Origin: Marinomonas alcarazii
Lineage (GTDB): Bacteria; Pseudomonadota; Gammaproteobacteria; Pseudomonadales; Marinomonadaceae
Length of the DNA: 64,000 nucleotides
Direction: 5' to 3'
NCBI RefSeq assembly: GCF_003208215.1
Contig: NZ_QKLW01000003.1
Span: 261,237-325,236, forward strand
Both the position numbers and the translations under genes were made by a program. Below the pieces are notes generated by a model. It was not told where the DNA came from and ran no database searches. It worked only from the letters and a program-made list of their open reading frames with translations. Shown here piece by piece: positions 20,330 to 29,615 of the stretch. Position 1 is the stretch's first letter. Every line of letters starts with the position of its first letter.

Positions 20330-21424
20330 TTATTTTTCCCAGCTTAACAATGTGGGCTTTTGTGCGTCATTGGCAAAAAAGTAACCTGCTTTTGGTGTGA
20401 CGTATAAAGTTTGGCCTTTTTCAAAGCAGTTCTTATCAAAGGCTTTGTGAGGCAGATCGATTTCCCATACGTCGTTGCTTTGCCAATCAATCGGAGTCAG
20501 TTCTAGGCGAACTTCAGCACCAATCGGGTTGATCGCAATCACGCGCAGCGGCAAGTTGGCTTGCGCCGTTGGTTCTCTTGAGACAAAGAATTCATGGGAG
20601 CGAATGTACAACTGACCGTCTTTTTGTTCAGCGCCCTCTGGTAAGACGATATTTGCTTGCTGGTTGTGCCATTTGCCATTTTCTACTTTGCCATCAAAAA
20701 CATTGGCGTTACCAAGGAAGTCGAACACAAATCGGCTGTTTGGTGAGGCATAAAGCGCACCTGGCTGGTCGATTTGCTCGATGTGCCCGTTGCTCATCAC
20801 CACAACACGATCAGACAACTCTAAGGCCTCTTCTTGGTCATGGGTGACAAACACGCTGGTGAAACCTAGTTCATCGTGCAATCCACGCAGCCAGCGACGT
20901 AACTCTTTACGAACCTTGGCATCTAATGCGCCAAAAGGTTCGTCTAGCAGCAAGACTTCTGGCTGAGTCGCCAATGCACGCGCCAAGGCAATACGTTGCT
21001 TTTGACCGCCAGAAAGCTGAGACGGGAAACGGTTCGCAAGGTGCTCAAGTTGCACCATTTCCAACAAATGCATTACGCGGGTTTTTATTTCAGTCGGGCT
21101 TGGTCGCTCTTTACGGGGCAAGACTTCGAGACCAAAAGCCACATTGTCTGCCACTGTCATGTGGCGGAACAAGGCGTAGTTTTGGAATACAAAGCCGACG
21201 CGACGATCACGAACATGCAAGTTGGTCACATCTCGGTCGCCAAATTTAATACGGCCAGTGTCGGTGCCTTCAAGCCCTGCGATAATGCGCAATAAGGTGG
21301 TTTTGCCTGAACCTGAAGGTCCGAGCAAGCCTATCATTTCGCCTTCGTTGATATCTAATGACAAAGGTGACAAGGCTTGAAACTGCCCAAAGTGTTTGGA
21401 AATGTTTTCAATCAAAATACTCAT
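20330..21424 (-). CDS. cysA: Sulfate/thiosulfate ABC importer ATPase
   Basis: ATP-hydrolysing subunit of the sulfate importer, 364 residues. Walker [10 protein letters not shown] (about 35), Q-loop [13 protein letters not shown], signature [16 protein letters not shown] (about 136) and Walker [23 protein letters not shown], which is the CysA subfamily form. The C-terminal 110 residues form a regulatory TOBE-like domain. Start overlaps the cysW stop by four bases, and it is the last gene of sbp-cysT-cysW-cysA. Confidence 0.96.
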   Translation of the reverse strand: MSILIENISKHFGQFQALSPLSLDINEGEMIGLLGPSGSGKTTLLRIIAGLEGTDTGRIKFGDRDVTNLHVRDRRVGFVFQNYALFRHMTVADNVAFGLEVLPRKERPSPTEIKTRVMHLLEMVQLEHLANRFPSQLSGGQKQRIALARALATQPEVLLLDEPFGALDAKVRKELRRWLRGLHDELGFTSVFVTHDQEEALELSDRVVVMSNGHIEQIDQPGALYASPNSRFVFDFLGNANVFDGKVENGKWHNQQANIVLPEGAEQKDGQLYIRSHEFFVSREPTAQANLPLRVIAINPIGAEVRLELTPIDWQSNDVWEIDLPHKAFDKNCFEKGQTLYVTPKAGYFFANDAQKPTLLSWEK

Positions 21425-22308
21425 TGTGTCACCTGTCTTTCTTTTTCAGCTTCAATTTTTAAACTACGTTCCTGACGCCATTCAATAAAGGCTTTCAACA
21501 ACAAGGTAAGTAGGGCAATCATCGCTAGTAGCGATGCGCTGGCAAAGGCTGCAGCGGCTTGGTAATCCTCATATTGCAACTGAACGTGCAGCGGCAAGGT
21601 ATTGGTTTCTCCGCGAATATTGCCAGACACCACGGAAACGGCACCAAATTCGCCCACAGCACGAGCGTTGGTCAGGATAACGCCATAAATCAGCGCCCAT
21701 TTGATATTTGGTAACGTCACTCGGCGGAACAATTGCCAGCCAGAAGCGCCCAGAATCACCGCGGCTTCTTCGTCTTCTCGGCCTTGCTGTTGCATCAAGG
21801 GAATCAATTCACGGGCCACAAATGGACAAGTCACAAATACCGTCACCATGACGATGCCAGGCCAAGCAAACATCAATTGGATGTCTTGGTCATACAGCCA
21901 AGAGCCTATCCAGCCGTTGTTGCCGTACAACAATAGATACAATAAACCAGCTACCACAGGCGAAACCGCGAAGGGAATATCCATCAAGGTCATCAAAATT
22001 TTGCGACCAGGGAACTCAAAGCGCGTTACCGCCCATGCGAGCATCACGCCAAAGACCAAGTTAATCGGTACGGTTAACGCCGCAACAACCAAGGTTAAAC
22101 CAATGGCGTGCAAGGTATCGGCTTCCACCAAACTGTTGAAATAGTGCGCAGCGCCTTCCACAAAGGCTTGCTGAAAAATGGCAATGAGCGGAACAACCAG
22201 CAAAATTGCCGTCAACAATAAGGTGATGCCAATAAGCAAACCTTTTACCAGAGGGCTATCGCCGACTCGCAGCTGGTGTTGCCCAGATGAAGATTTAGAA
22301 GATGACAT
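21421..22308 (-). CDS. cysW: Sulfate ABC importer permease CysW
   Basis: Inner-membrane permease, 295 residues, about six helices. The EAA loop, which docks onto CysA, reads [29 protein letters not shown] around residue 180. [29 protein letters not shown] marks the CysW subfamily. It is coupled to cysA by an ATGA overlap and lies 12 bases after cysT. Confidence 0.95.
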   Translation of the reverse strand: MSSSKSSSGQHQLRVGDSPLVKGLLIGITLLLTAILLVVPLIAIFQQAFVEGAAHYFNSLVEADTLHAIGLTLVVAALTVPINLVFGVMLAWAVTRFEFPGRKILMTLMDIPFAVSPVVAGLLYLLLYGNNGWIGSWLYDQDIQLMFAWPGIVMVTVFVTCPFVARELIPLMQQQGREDEEAAVILGASGWQLFRRVTLPNIKWALIYGVILTNARAVGEFGAVSVVSGNIRGETNTLPLHVQLQYEDYQAAAAFASASLLAMIALLTLLLKAFIEWRQERSLKIEAEKERQVTQ

Positions 22309-22320
22309 AATATTCTGTTC

Positions 22321-23181
22321 CTAACTGCGTCCGTGAAGGCGACGTAAATAACGCGCCTGCCAAATGTTAATGGCGAACAAGAGAACCAGTGACGCCATCA
22401 GCACAACCGAGGCAATGGCGCTGGCGGCTGGGAAGTCAAACTCTTGTAAGCTAACGAAGATCATCAAAGACGTAATTTCGCTAACGTATGGCATGTTGCC
22501 CGCGATAAAGATTACCGCGCCAAATTCACCTAGACTACGCGTAAATGACAAGGCAATGCCCGTCATCAAAGCAGGCCATAAGGCGGGGAAAATAACCCGA
22601 CGAAATACGGACCAATCAGACGCGCCCAGTGTCATTCCGGCTTCTTCCTCTTCTGGAGAAAGTTCTTCCAAGACGGGCTGAACCGTTCTAACCACAAAGG
22701 GAATACTGGTAAATGCCATAGCAAGGACAATCCCCCAAGGCGTATAAGCAACTTTTAGACCTAGGCTTTCGAGTATTTCACCGTACCAACCGTTTTGAGC
22801 GTACAAGGTCGCTAAGGTGATACCCGCCACCGCGGTTGGCAAGGCAAAAGGCAAATCCACCAAGGCGTCTAGAATACGGCGTCCAGGAAAGTCGTAGCGC
22901 ACCAATACCCAAGCGAGTAGAAGGCCAAAAAAGCCATTGAAAACAGAGGCAATCAACGCTGCCCACAAGGTTACTTTGTAACTGGCGACCACGCGTTCAT
23001 CGCTGATGACTTGCCAATATCTGTCCCAACCCATGTCGACGGATTGCATAACCAAACCTGTCATAGGAAGCAAAAGGATCAAACTGATAAATAGCAGGGA
23101 CGTGCCCAAGCTTAAACTGAGTCCGGGCAAGACTCGCTTATGGCGAGGTCTGGTGTCAGCCGCGCTTAGATGTGTTGCCAT
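22321..23181 (-). CDS. cysT: Sulfate ABC importer permease CysT
   Basis: Partner permease (also called CysU), 286 residues, about six helices, with the EAA loop EEEAGMTLGASDWSVFRRVIFPALWPAL around 180 and the subfamily segment RSLGEFGAVIFIAGNMPYVSEITSLMI. It follows the binding-protein gene after 112 bases containing a hairpin and precedes cysW closely. Confidence 0.95.
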   Translation of the reverse strand: MATHLSAADTRPRHKRVLPGLSLSLGTSLLFISLILLLPMTGLVMQSVDMGWDRYWQVISDERVVASYKVTLWAALIASVFNGFFGLLLAWVLVRYDFPGRRILDALVDLPFALPTAVAGITLATLYAQNGWYGEILESLGLKVAYTPWGIVLAMAFTSIPFVVRTVQPVLEELSPEEEEAGMTLGASDWSVFRRVIFPALWPALMTGIALSFTRSLGEFGAVIFIAGNMPYVSEITSLMIFVSLQEFDFPAASAIASVVLMASLVLLFAINIWQARYLRRLHGRS

Positions 23182-23247
23182 GTGGTTGCCTATTATGGTC
23201 TTAGTAAGAAAGTTTCAACAATAAAACGTACAAGTCAGAAACAGAAA

Positions 23248-23273
23248 AGCCGAACACGCAAGCGTATCCGGCT
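23248..23273 (-). terminator. Imperfect hairpin between sbp and cysT
   Basis: AGCCG...CGGCT arms with two internal mismatches lie 20 bases past the sbp stop. It probably acts as a 3' mRNA stabiliser or partial terminator, keeping the binding protein more abundant than the permeases. Confidence 0.4.
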
Positions 23274-23293
23274 AGACATTATCTATTCTGATA

Positions 23294-24307
23294 TTAGCGA
23301 CGCTGTAGTTGGTCTAGTTTACCACCATTTGAGAATAATTCTTTAGTGGCTTGTGGCCAACCGCCAGCAATGTTTTCAACGGTTAGTAAGCTAACCTCTG
23401 GAAACTTGTCTGCAAACTCAGCTTTAACAACATCGTTGTGTACACGATAGTTAAAACCCGCCAATAGACGCTGAGATTCTTCGCTGTACAAGTAGCTTAG
23501 GTATTCACGAGACACGTCTTCTGTACCATTTTTCTTCGCGTTTTTCTCTACAACAGCGACAGGGAATTCTGCCAAGATAGAGGTTTTAGGTACAACCACT
23601 TCGTATTTGTCTGCGCCATATTGGTTACGAATGTTGTTTACTTCAGATTCGAACGTAATCAATACATCACCGATGCCACGTTCAACGAACGTCGTTGTTG
23701 CACCACGGCCGCCTGTATCAAATACAGAGACGTTTTTCAGGAAAGTACCTAAGAAATCATCAATTTTTGCTTCGTTGTCTTTGCCAAACGTTTTTTGTGC
23801 GTAACCGTAAGCCGCTAAGAAAGTGTAACGACCGTTGCCCGATGTTTTAGGGTTTGGAAACACCAATGCCACATCATTACCTGCTAGATCGCCCCAGCTT
23901 TTAATGTTCTTGGGATTACCTTTACGAACTAGGAAGGCAATTGTTGAATAATAAGGCGAGCTGGCATTTGGAAATTCGTTTTTCCAATCTGCTGGGATCA
24001 TTTTGCCTTTGTCATGCAACACTTGAACATCAGTGACTTGGTTAAAAGTAACCACATCGGCAGACAAGCCATTCATAATGGCGTTGGCTTGTTTTGAAGA
24101 ACCCGCATGAGACTGTTTGATCTCGATCGTTTTGCCGGTTTTTTCTAGCCAATGTTTTTCAAAGGTTGGGTTGTAAGTGGCAAACAATTCACGTGCAATA
24201 TCGTAAGACGTGTTAAGGATAGTTTGATCTGCAGCCGACGCTTGAACGGCGCCGCTCAACAATAATGTACCAATAATAGATTTTAAAAAGCGTGGCTTAG
24301 ATTTCAT
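23294..24307 (-). CDS. sbp: Sulfate-binding protein
   Basis: Periplasmic sulfate receptor, 337 residues with a signal peptide cleaved after ASA (residue 25). Signature segments are [50 protein letters not shown] near 64, and [17 protein letters not shown] near 207, the standard Sbp/CysP layout. It is the first gene of the sulfate operon. The AT-rich 115 bases upstream would hold the promoter and any CysB site, but I could not pin either down. Confidence 0.95.
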   Translation of the reverse strand: MKSKPRFLKSIIGTLLLSGAVQASAADQTILNTSYDIARELFATYNPTFEKHWLEKTGKTIEIKQSHAGSSKQANAIMNGLSADVVTFNQVTDVQVLHDKGKMIPADWKNEFPNASSPYYSTIAFLVRKGNPKNIKSWGDLAGNDVALVFPNPKTSGNGRYTFLAAYGYAQKTFGKDNEAKIDDFLGTFLKNVSVFDTGGRGATTTFVERGIGDVLITFESEVNNIRNQYGADKYEVVVPKTSILAEFPVAVVEKNAKKNGTEDVSREYLSYLYSEESQRLLAGFNYRVHNDVVKAEFADKFPEVSLLTVENIAGGWPQATKELFSNGGKLDQLQRR

Positions 24308-24925
24308 AGTGACCTCATCTGGGAAGCTTAATATTTCATTAAGAGTGAGGTTACTTAAAAGATTTAGTTATTACAATGTCTTTAAATAAACTATTTTGGA
24401 ATATAGATAAGGCGATTTTCACATCACACACTGCCTTCTTTTTCGATGACTAAAATGCGTGCTTTACCAACAGAGTGTGCAACGTGTTCAGTGCTGTTTA
24501 TAAGGCTGATCCGTGCAATGCAAACGCGTGGTGACACGGCAATATCCAGCGTGCCCCAATTCCTCTCAATTATCCGCATGGAAAGTTGTTTTTACGGTGA
24601 GCAGCATAATCAGAATCTTTGCTAATTAATGTTGATCTTATTTTGAATTTAGCCCCATTCCAAGCCGAGTCAGTAGTCTTAAAAATAGTATGTGCTTGTT
24701 GACGGTATACCTTGTAGTGCTTTGCTCCATGTAGGGGGATTGGATGATTGTGCATGCAATAAGAATATCAAAGGCCTTTTTAATGCGTTTTTTTGCATTT
24801 TTAGATTGATTGAGTTAATAACCCCCTCCAGCATAACTAACACAACAGTTAGTGTAGCAAGACGCTCTTAATCAATGCGCGGAGTGGGCCGTGCGATGGG
24901 GTATTTAAATAATAATGAGGCACTT
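24308..24925. other. Long intergenic region with a decayed cupin gene
   Basis: A 618-base gap between divergent sbp and dctP2. It holds the AT-rich sbp promoter region (24308-24420), the cupin remnant (24424-24607) and a further stretch (24608-24925) that must carry the promoter of the second TRAP operon. I see no intact gene here. Confidence 0.6.
24424..24607 (-). pseudogene. Decayed small cupin gene, copy 1
   Basis: Reading this strand, ATG at 24605-24607 opens MLLTVKTTFHADN and then a stop. In another frame RNWGTLDIA follows, and after a 10-base loss VTTRLHCTDQPYK. The next block jumps to TEHVAHSVGKARILVIEKEGSV and a TGA at 24424-24426. These blocks align with copy 2 at 27848-27964 (MTFITAKDFTADR, AWAALDIA, VTTSLHWTNQPHK). 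The pattern, with its C-terminal EHVAHP-GEARILVIE-like end, matches a family of small single-domain cupins as I remember it. Frameshifts and a large central deletion mean it cannot make the protein. A 51-codon open frame (24424-24579) crosses the remnant but mixes frames. Confidence 0.65.
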
Positions 24926-25918
24926 ATGAATAAACTAATTAGCAGTTCCATTTTAACCTTGTCAATTGCAGGGTTTGCAGCCAATGCGCTAGCCGATACA
25001 ACCATCCGTGTAACATCTCAGTTGCCCGCCACTCATCCCGTTAGTAAAAACTGGATCGATTTTGGCAACCTTATTGAAGAAAAATCTGATGGTGAGCTAA
25101 GTGTGCAACTGTTCCCATCAGCGCAACTATTTAAAGACAAAGAAGTTCCTGAAGCGGTAGGTTCTGGTGCTATTGATGCAGGCACGACCTTTATTGGGCG
25201 TTTTGCAGGATCTGTTCCTGCGGTTGATGTGGTCGCTGTTCCGTTTATTTTTAACGATGAAGATAATATTCGTGCCGCCGTTGCTCCGGGCTCTGATTTA
25301 CGTAAAGCGATTGACAGTAAAATATTAGAAGAAACCGGTGCTCGTGTACTTTGGTGGCAGGCATTTGGTCGTAATGTGTACTTGAGTAATGGCGATGCGA
25401 TTACTGAGCCTGGCGATATTGAGGGCAAAAAAGTACGTACCTACGGCAAGGTTCATGGTTGGACTATCGAGGCATTGAATGGCGCGCCGACGTTGCTGTC
25501 TGGTTCTAAGCAGTTTCTTGCTTATCAACAGGGTGCTGTTGACGTGGGTATGACCGGCGCGTCTGCAGTGAAATCTCGTAAGCTATACGAGGTGATGGAT
25601 AATATGACGTTGACATTTGATAGCGCGATTGAGTTCCTCGCTGTGATCAATAATGACGTCTACGAGAGCCTTTCTGACGAAGAGCAGGCGATCATTCAGG
25701 AAGCGGCTCGAACAGTAGAGCAGCAACTACGTGATCAGGTTTACGCAGAAGAAGCGCAAACAGTCGAAGAAATGAAGCAATACATGAATGTTGTCACCCT
25801 GACGCCTGAGCAGCGCCAATCTTGGCAGCAAGCGACACAGTCTGTTGTGGACCGTTTTGTAGAAGAAACAGGTGAAACTGGTGCGGCAGCGGTCTCCGCA
25901 ATCCGCTCAGTTCAATAG
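24926..25918 (+). CDS. TRAP transporter binding protein (DctP), system 2
   Basis: Periplasmic receptor of the second TRAP system. ATG 24926 is preferred to the upstream in-frame start at 24875 because TGAGG lies just before it and it begins a clean signal peptide MNKLISSSILTLSIAGFAANALA. The mature part has the DctP patterns PATHPVSKNWIDFGNLIEEKSDGEL, GKKVRTYGKVHGWTIEALNGAPTLL near 165 (conserved Arg) and QQGAVDVGMTGASAVKSRKLYEVMD. It is 330 residues and the first gene of dctPQM, 28 bases before dctQ. Confidence 0.92.
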   Translation: MNKLISSSILTLSIAGFAANALADTTIRVTSQLPATHPVSKNWIDFGNLIEEKSDGELSVQLFPSAQLFKDKEVPEAVGSGAIDAGTTFIGRFAGSVPAVDVVAVPFIFNDEDNIRAAVAPGSDLRKAIDSKILEETGARVLWWQAFGRNVYLSNGDAITEPGDIEGKKVRTYGKVHGWTIEALNGAPTLLSGSKQFLAYQQGAVDVGMTGASAVKSRKLYEVMDNMTLTFDSAIEFLAVINNDVYESLSDEEQAIIQEAARTVEQQLRDQVYAEEAQTVEEMKQYMNVVTLTPEQRQSWQQATQSVVDRFVEETGETGAAAVSAIRSVQ

Positions 25919-25946
25919 ATATCATTATTCTTGTTAGGAGTAACAC

Positions 25947-26456
25947 ATGTTGTTGCGCTGTATTGACACCGTATCTGAGTGGACGGGCAAGTTATGTGCT
26001 TGGAGTCTATTCGCGGTGGGATGTTTCATAACCTATGAAGTGGTCATGCGTTATGTGTTTAATGCGCCCACTATTTGGGTGGATGAGGTCAGCCGTGTGC
26101 TGATGGTATGGTCTGTGTATTTAGCGGCTGCGTTTGCGTTAAAGCATAAAGAAATGGTGGTGATTGAGTTGGTATTCCGTACGCCGGGGACTCTTGGGCG
26201 CAAACTTAGCGACAGCTTTGCCTTGGTGTTTATGTTTATCTTTGCGGTTGTTTCTTGCTTCTATGGTTTTGAGCTTTGGATGAAGTCTACTTTAGCAGGC
26301 CATACGACGGATACTTACTTAGCATTGCCAAAATGGTTTACTCATGCACCTGTCTGGTTGGGCTCCGGTTTACTGGTGCTACAAGGAATCGCTGAGTTAA
26401 TTCGCGTCTGGACTGCTGTTCCCAATGACGAAGAAGTATCAGGAGCCACACACTAA
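25947..26456 (+). CDS. TRAP transporter small permease (DctQ), system 2
   Basis: Four-helix membrane subunit, 169 residues, with the DctQ pattern YEVVMRYVFNAPTIWVDEVSRVLMVWSVYLAAAFALKHKEMVVIE. An AGGAG ribosome-binding site precedes the ATG. The stop TAA shares its last base with the dctM start. Confidence 0.93.
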   Translation: MLLRCIDTVSEWTGKLCAWSLFAVGCFITYEVVMRYVFNAPTIWVDEVSRVLMVWSVYLAAAFALKHKEMVVIELVFRTPGTLGRKLSDSFALVFMFIFAVVSCFYGFELWMKSTLAGHTTDTYLALPKWFTHAPVWLGSGLLVLQGIAELIRVWTAVPNDEEVSGATH

Positions 26457-27733
26457 TGGAAGCATTATTTATTCTAGTGGCATTGTTGGCTCTATTGGTC
26501 CTACGCACGCCTGTTGCTTTTGCTCTGGGTGGTCTAGGGATTATTTTATTGGCGCTGAAAGGCCTGCCCATGGTTGGGGTTCCAACGCGTCTTCATGGCG
26601 CAATGGATAGCTTTGAGTTGCTTGCGGTACCTATGTTTCTGCTGATGTCGAATGTGCTATTGCGAGGCGGAGTTGGCAAAGATTTATTTGCAGGTGTTCA
26701 GTCTTGGGTCGGGCATTTTCCCGGAGGGTTGGGTGTTGCGACGATTTTATCTTGTACGCTTTTCTCCGCGATTTCTGGCTCATCTGTTGCTACGGCAGCG
26801 ACCATTGGTACGATAGCCATTCCGGAGATGATTCAGCGTGGCTACGATCGTCGGTTTGTCTTTGGCATGTTGGCGGCGGGCGGCACTTTGGGGATCTTAA
26901 TCCCGCCTTCTATTCCGTTAATTATATATGGCATCGTCTCTGAATCATCTATCAAAACGTTATTCTTAGCGGGCGTTGCACCGGGATTATTCTTGGCGGT
27001 CGCCTTTATTATTTACGGTGTATTGTTTGCTCGCTTTTCTAGCCAGTACCAAGCTATGCCGAAGGTTGGCTGGCCGGAACGCTTACAGGCCTCATTAAAA
27101 GCATTGCCTACTGTACTATTAGCAGTATGTATTATTGGTTCTATTTATGCAGGTATTGCAACGCCATCAGAAAGTGCTGGACTTGGCTTTGTCTTGGCGC
27201 TGTTAATGACGTTTGCCATGGGACGGATGAACTGGGCACTACTTAAAGAGAGTGTTGAGCATACGTTAAAGACAACTGTGATGGTGATGTTAATCGTAGC
27301 GGGTGCCAAAGTATTCTCTTATGCGATTACGTTGTACATGTTGCCGCAAACTATCAGCATGCTATTGACGCAACATATATCAACGCCAGGTCTGTTCATT
27401 CTTGCGGTTGGCTTAGTTCTGTTTTTGATTGGCTTCTTTTTAGAAAGTCTATCCATGTTGCTAATCATGGTCCCTGTGTTATTGCCAGCGGTACTGAATA
27501 TGGGGATAGACCCGATTTGGTTTGGTATTTTCTTTGTGATCTTGATTGAGACTGCCTTGATTACACCGCCAGTAGGAATGAATCTGTTTATCATTCAAGG
27601 GGTGGCAAAAGCATCGCTGCAGGATGTTTCCAAAGGAGCGTTACCTTTTGCCGTCATTATGATTGTCACCGCGGTATTACTATGGTTCTGGCCTGATTTA
27701 GCTCTGTATGTGCCTTACCATCTTGCTCGATAA
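26456..27733 (+). CDS. TRAP transporter large permease (DctM), system 2
   Basis: Large 12-helix TRAP subunit, 425 residues. Family signatures are VPMFLLMSNVLLRGG near 61, LFSAISGSSVATAATIGTIAIPEM near 103, GGTLGILIPPSIPLIIYGIVSESSI near 146 and LITPPVGMNLFIIQG near 365. It shares one base with dctQ (TAATG). No regulator gene adjoins this operon. Confidence 0.95.
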   Translation: MEALFILVALLALLVLRTPVAFALGGLGIILLALKGLPMVGVPTRLHGAMDSFELLAVPMFLLMSNVLLRGGVGKDLFAGVQSWVGHFPGGLGVATILSCTLFSAISGSSVATAATIGTIAIPEMIQRGYDRRFVFGMLAAGGTLGILIPPSIPLIIYGIVSESSIKTLFLAGVAPGLFLAVAFIIYGVLFARFSSQYQAMPKVGWPERLQASLKALPTVLLAVCIIGSIYAGIATPSESAGLGFVLALLMTFAMGRMNWALLKESVEHTLKTTVMVMLIVAGAKVFSYAITLYMLPQTISMLLTQHISTPGLFILAVGLVLFLIGFFLESLSMLLIMVPVLLPAVLNMGIDPIWFGIFFVILIETALITPPVGMNLFIIQGVAKASLQDVSKGALPFAVIMIVTAVLLWFWPDLALYVPYHLAR

Positions 27734-28101
27734 CAGCGGAGAAGGTGCCCATGTCAGTATTATTTTGGTGTGGGCATCTAGGGAAGCATAAAGAGGTTCA
27801 GACATATAACGGTAAGCGATGGATCTTGTTAGCTATGCTTATAAATATCATTTATGAGGCTGATTCGTCCAATGCAAACTAGTCGTCACACCATTCATAT
27901 TGGCAATGTCCAAAGCAGCCCAAGCACGATCTGCGGTGAAGTCTTTGGCTGTGATGAATGTCATTGTTTGATTCCTAAATAATAGAGATAACACGACGTT
28001 AGAATGCCATGGCTGTGAAGACAAGGCGTCGATATGTCTTAGGCTAAAATGGCAGTGATAAAAGTCAAAATACGGGCTGGATGTGGCAAAGTGTTGGCAT
28101 G
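27734..28101. other. Intergenic region with second cupin remnant
   Basis: A 368-base gap between dctM2 and the convergent fic gene. A weak hairpin (9 pairs with two G-T) follows dctM at about 27745-27781. The cupin remnant occupies 27848-27964. I recognise nothing in 27965-28101. Confidence 0.5.
27848..27964 (-). pseudogene. Truncated small cupin gene, copy 2
   Basis: An open frame of 38 codons, MTFITAKDFTADR then AWAALDIANMNGVTTSLHWTNQPHK, ends in TGA where relatives, as I remember them, continue with a Trp-His and the cupin barrel. It has a ribosome-binding site (AGGAATC). DNA alignment with copy 1 at 24424-24607 is clear across the TTGG..CTTTGGACATTGCC and GTTTGCATTG..CG.ATCAGCCT.ATAAA blocks. 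The 3' half is absent, so only the N-terminal third of the protein could be made. Confidence 0.65.
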
Positions 28102-28698
28102 TTAGATAATTGGGGAGAGGCTTCTAGTAAATATCTCTATCATTGGTCCATAGTTACATTCTAAACATCCAAGAATATTAGATTCAATCCATTGATCTTT
28201 TGATATGCCTTCAAAGCTTAAATTGTAGCCGCAATGGATAGCCAGATGTTCAAACAATAGGCGCTGTGTTCTTCCGTTCCCTTCTCGGAATGGGTGAACC
28301 ATATTCAATTCAATATAAAATTCTGCCATTTCTTGGCAAAAATCATCGAAACCTAAGTGTTCAAAAAAGTCTTTTTTTCTTAATTGGTCAAATAACTTGT
28401 TGGCTTCTTTTTGTATAAATTCAGGCTGGCAAAAACGGGTGTCTTGCTTTGAAATCGCAATGGTTCGTATTTTTCCTGCCCATTCATATAAATCTCCGAA
28501 GAGTTTTTCGTGCAGAAGGCAAAGATAGGGGAAGTCGTAGGGTGCGGGTTGAAAGTCAATATCAGCAAGCGCAAGAGTAGATAGCTGGTTCTCTATATCG
28601 CTTAACTCTACGGAATCTTTAATACCAAGTTTATTGATTAAAGTACTGGAGTTTGAATAGGTATACGGGTCTTGGCCTACACCGTATTTATCTACCAC
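28102..28698 (-). CDS. fic: Fic-domain toxin (AMP-transferase)
   Basis: The 198-residue protein aligns along its whole length with the E. coli Fic protein paired with YhfG (opening MVDKYGVGQDPYTY, then LYEWAGKIRTIAISKQDTRFC). The active-site loop at residues 135-146, HPFREGNGRTQR, is a perfect HxFx(D/E)GNGRxxR motif, so AMP transfer to target proteins is expected. Start is GTG at 28696-28698, four bases after the antitoxin stop codon, so translation is coupled. Target proteins are unknown. Confidence 0.9.
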   Translation of the reverse strand: MVDKYGVGQDPYTYSNSSTLINKLGIKDSVELSDIENQLSTLALADIDFQPAPYDFPYLCLLHEKLFGDLYEWAGKIRTIAISKQDTRFCQPEFIQKEANKLFDQLRKKDFFEHLGFDDFCQEMAEFYIELNMVHPFREGNGRTQRLLFEHLAIHCGYNLSFEGISKDQWIESNILGCLECNYGPMIEIFTRSLSPII

Positions 28699-28702
28699 AG
28701 GA

Positions 28703-28885
28703 TCAACCTAAGTATTTCTTTAAAAGTTGTTCTTTTTTTACCTTTCTTTCTGATGCGCTGAGAGAAAGTAAGGATTTGTCTACAGAATAACCTTCTAAAC
28801 GCATGCTTTCGACGAAGTTATCGCCTTTTTTGCTTGTGTAAGCTTGCTGTTTAGAAGTCAGAGATAGCGTTGGTTTGTGTCTCAT
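28703..28885 (-). CDS. yhfG: YhfG-like Fic antitoxin
   Basis: A 60-residue basic protein directly upstream of fic. It carries SMRLEG at 27-32, which fits the Fic inhibitory motif (S/T)xxxE(G/N), with Glu31 as the residue expected to block ATP binding. The C-terminal LSASERKVKKEQLLKKY resembles the end of E. coli YhfG. Antitoxin first and four-base spacing are typical of class I Fic modules. The family is very short, so similarity alone is modest; the context makes the call. Confidence 0.82.
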   Translation of the reverse strand: MRHKPTLSLTSKQQAYTSKKGDNFVESMRLEGYSVDKSLLSLSASERKVKKEQLLKKYLG

Positions 28886-29026
28886 TTTGATTCCCTTAGC
28901 GAGTAAGTTTATCCAGTATAACCTAGTCTATTACAGGCTTCTATTCCTAATCTTGGTTAAAAAGGGAGCACATTTTTGTCATGTTCAGAAGCCTAAACTG
29001 CGGAAAAATAATACCGTGAGACCTTT

Positions 29027-29314
29027 TCAGATATCATAATGATGCACAGAATATTGCTTGGCGTAATGTTCCATGCCATCTGGAATAAAGGCTTTATGCC
29101 AGTCTTCTCCTAAAAACTCGATTAGCTTGTCTTTACTCTGCCACTTGGAAATCATTGAGTACTCATTGGGATTTGACTCAACAGGAAAACCAATTTCGAT
29201 AGACTCACAACCTTCTTGAGTCTCAAGGGCGCCGACAGATAAGCTGCGGAACTTAGTTTCAAACTCTTCTCGATATTCAGGGTAAATCTCAACACGAAAA
29301 AATCTTATAATCAT
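29027..29314 (-). CDS. Antibiotic biosynthesis monooxygenase (ABM) domain protein
   Basis: A 95-residue ferredoxin-like-fold protein of the ABM family: MIIRFFRVEIYPEYREEFETKF, the EGCESIEIGFPVESNPNEYSMISKWQSKDKL centre and a C-terminal HYAKQY strand. Family members include small monooxygenases, heme-degrading enzymes and proteins of unknown role. It stands alone with no enzyme partner nearby, so no substrate is assigned. Confidence 0.7.
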   Translation of the reverse strand: MIIRFFRVEIYPEYREEFETKFRSLSVGALETQEGCESIEIGFPVESNPNEYSMISKWQSKDKLIEFLGEDWHKAFIPDGMEHYAKQYSVHHYDI

Positions 29315-29480
29315 TTTAATGTACCGATAACACCTGATTGAAATCTGGATTGTCTTGAATGGTTGCTAGTACTTTATGCCTTCGGCAAACAGCTTCTGAC
29401 TTCCTCAACAAGTTGAAATTCATTCTGGATGGCGACAGCTTATTCTAATGGTTATTTTAAATCTTCGTAAAAGCCCATTT

Positions 29481-29520
29481 CAACAGCCTATTTAGCTTAG
29501 ATTAGGCTGTTGTTATTTTA
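29481..29520 (+). terminator. Orphan terminator-like hairpin
   Basis: The arms CAACAGCCTA (29481-29490) and TAGGCTGTTG (29503-29512) are exact complements with a 12-base loop, followed by TTATTTTA. It lies upstream of the proposed trp promoter and has no plus-strand gene before it, so it may insulate trp from read-through. Confidence 0.65.
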
Positions 29521-29543
29521 GCGCATTTTTCATGCTTATGTCC

Positions 29544-29580
29544 TTGCTTCCCTTCCTCGAAATCTATATTGTACTAGTAC
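29544..29580 (+). promoter_or_regulatory. Putative trpR promoter and TrpR operator
   Basis: TATATT at 29565-29570 is a good -10 box with TTGCTT at 29544-29549 as a weak -35 (15-base spacer). The palindrome GTACTAGTAC (29571-29580) immediately follows, where transcription should start. It matches the CTAG-centred half of the E. coli trp operator (GTACTAGTTAACTAGTAC). The gene behind it encodes TrpR itself, so autoregulation is likely. Confidence 0.6.
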
Positions 29581-29615
29581 GTGAATACAAAGCCTCCTTG
29601 TGAGAGTCGAATCCT

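Larger units (their letters stand above)
29315..29615. other. Intergenic region upstream of trpR
   Basis: A 301-base region between divergent genes. It contains a terminator-like hairpin at 29481-29520 and the putative trp promoter/operator at 29544-29580. I see no further coding sequence. Confidence 0.5.

Noticed and set aside
24424-24579. C-terminal UspA-like fragment (EHVAHSVGKARILVIE)
   Set aside because: At first it looked like the end of a universal stress protein, as often linked to TRAP operons. Comparison with the stretch at 27848-27964 shows that both belong to the same cupin gene.
24570-24755. 61-codon ORF between sbp and dctP2 (minus strand)
   Set aside because: Its last codons run into the cupin remnant in a shifted frame and the rest matches nothing. 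Probably a chance ORF over decayed sequence.
28040-28096. LysR C-terminal remnant (minus strand, HPARILTF)
   Set aside because: Only about 18 codons resemble the end of a LysR regulator. This is too short to separate from chance.
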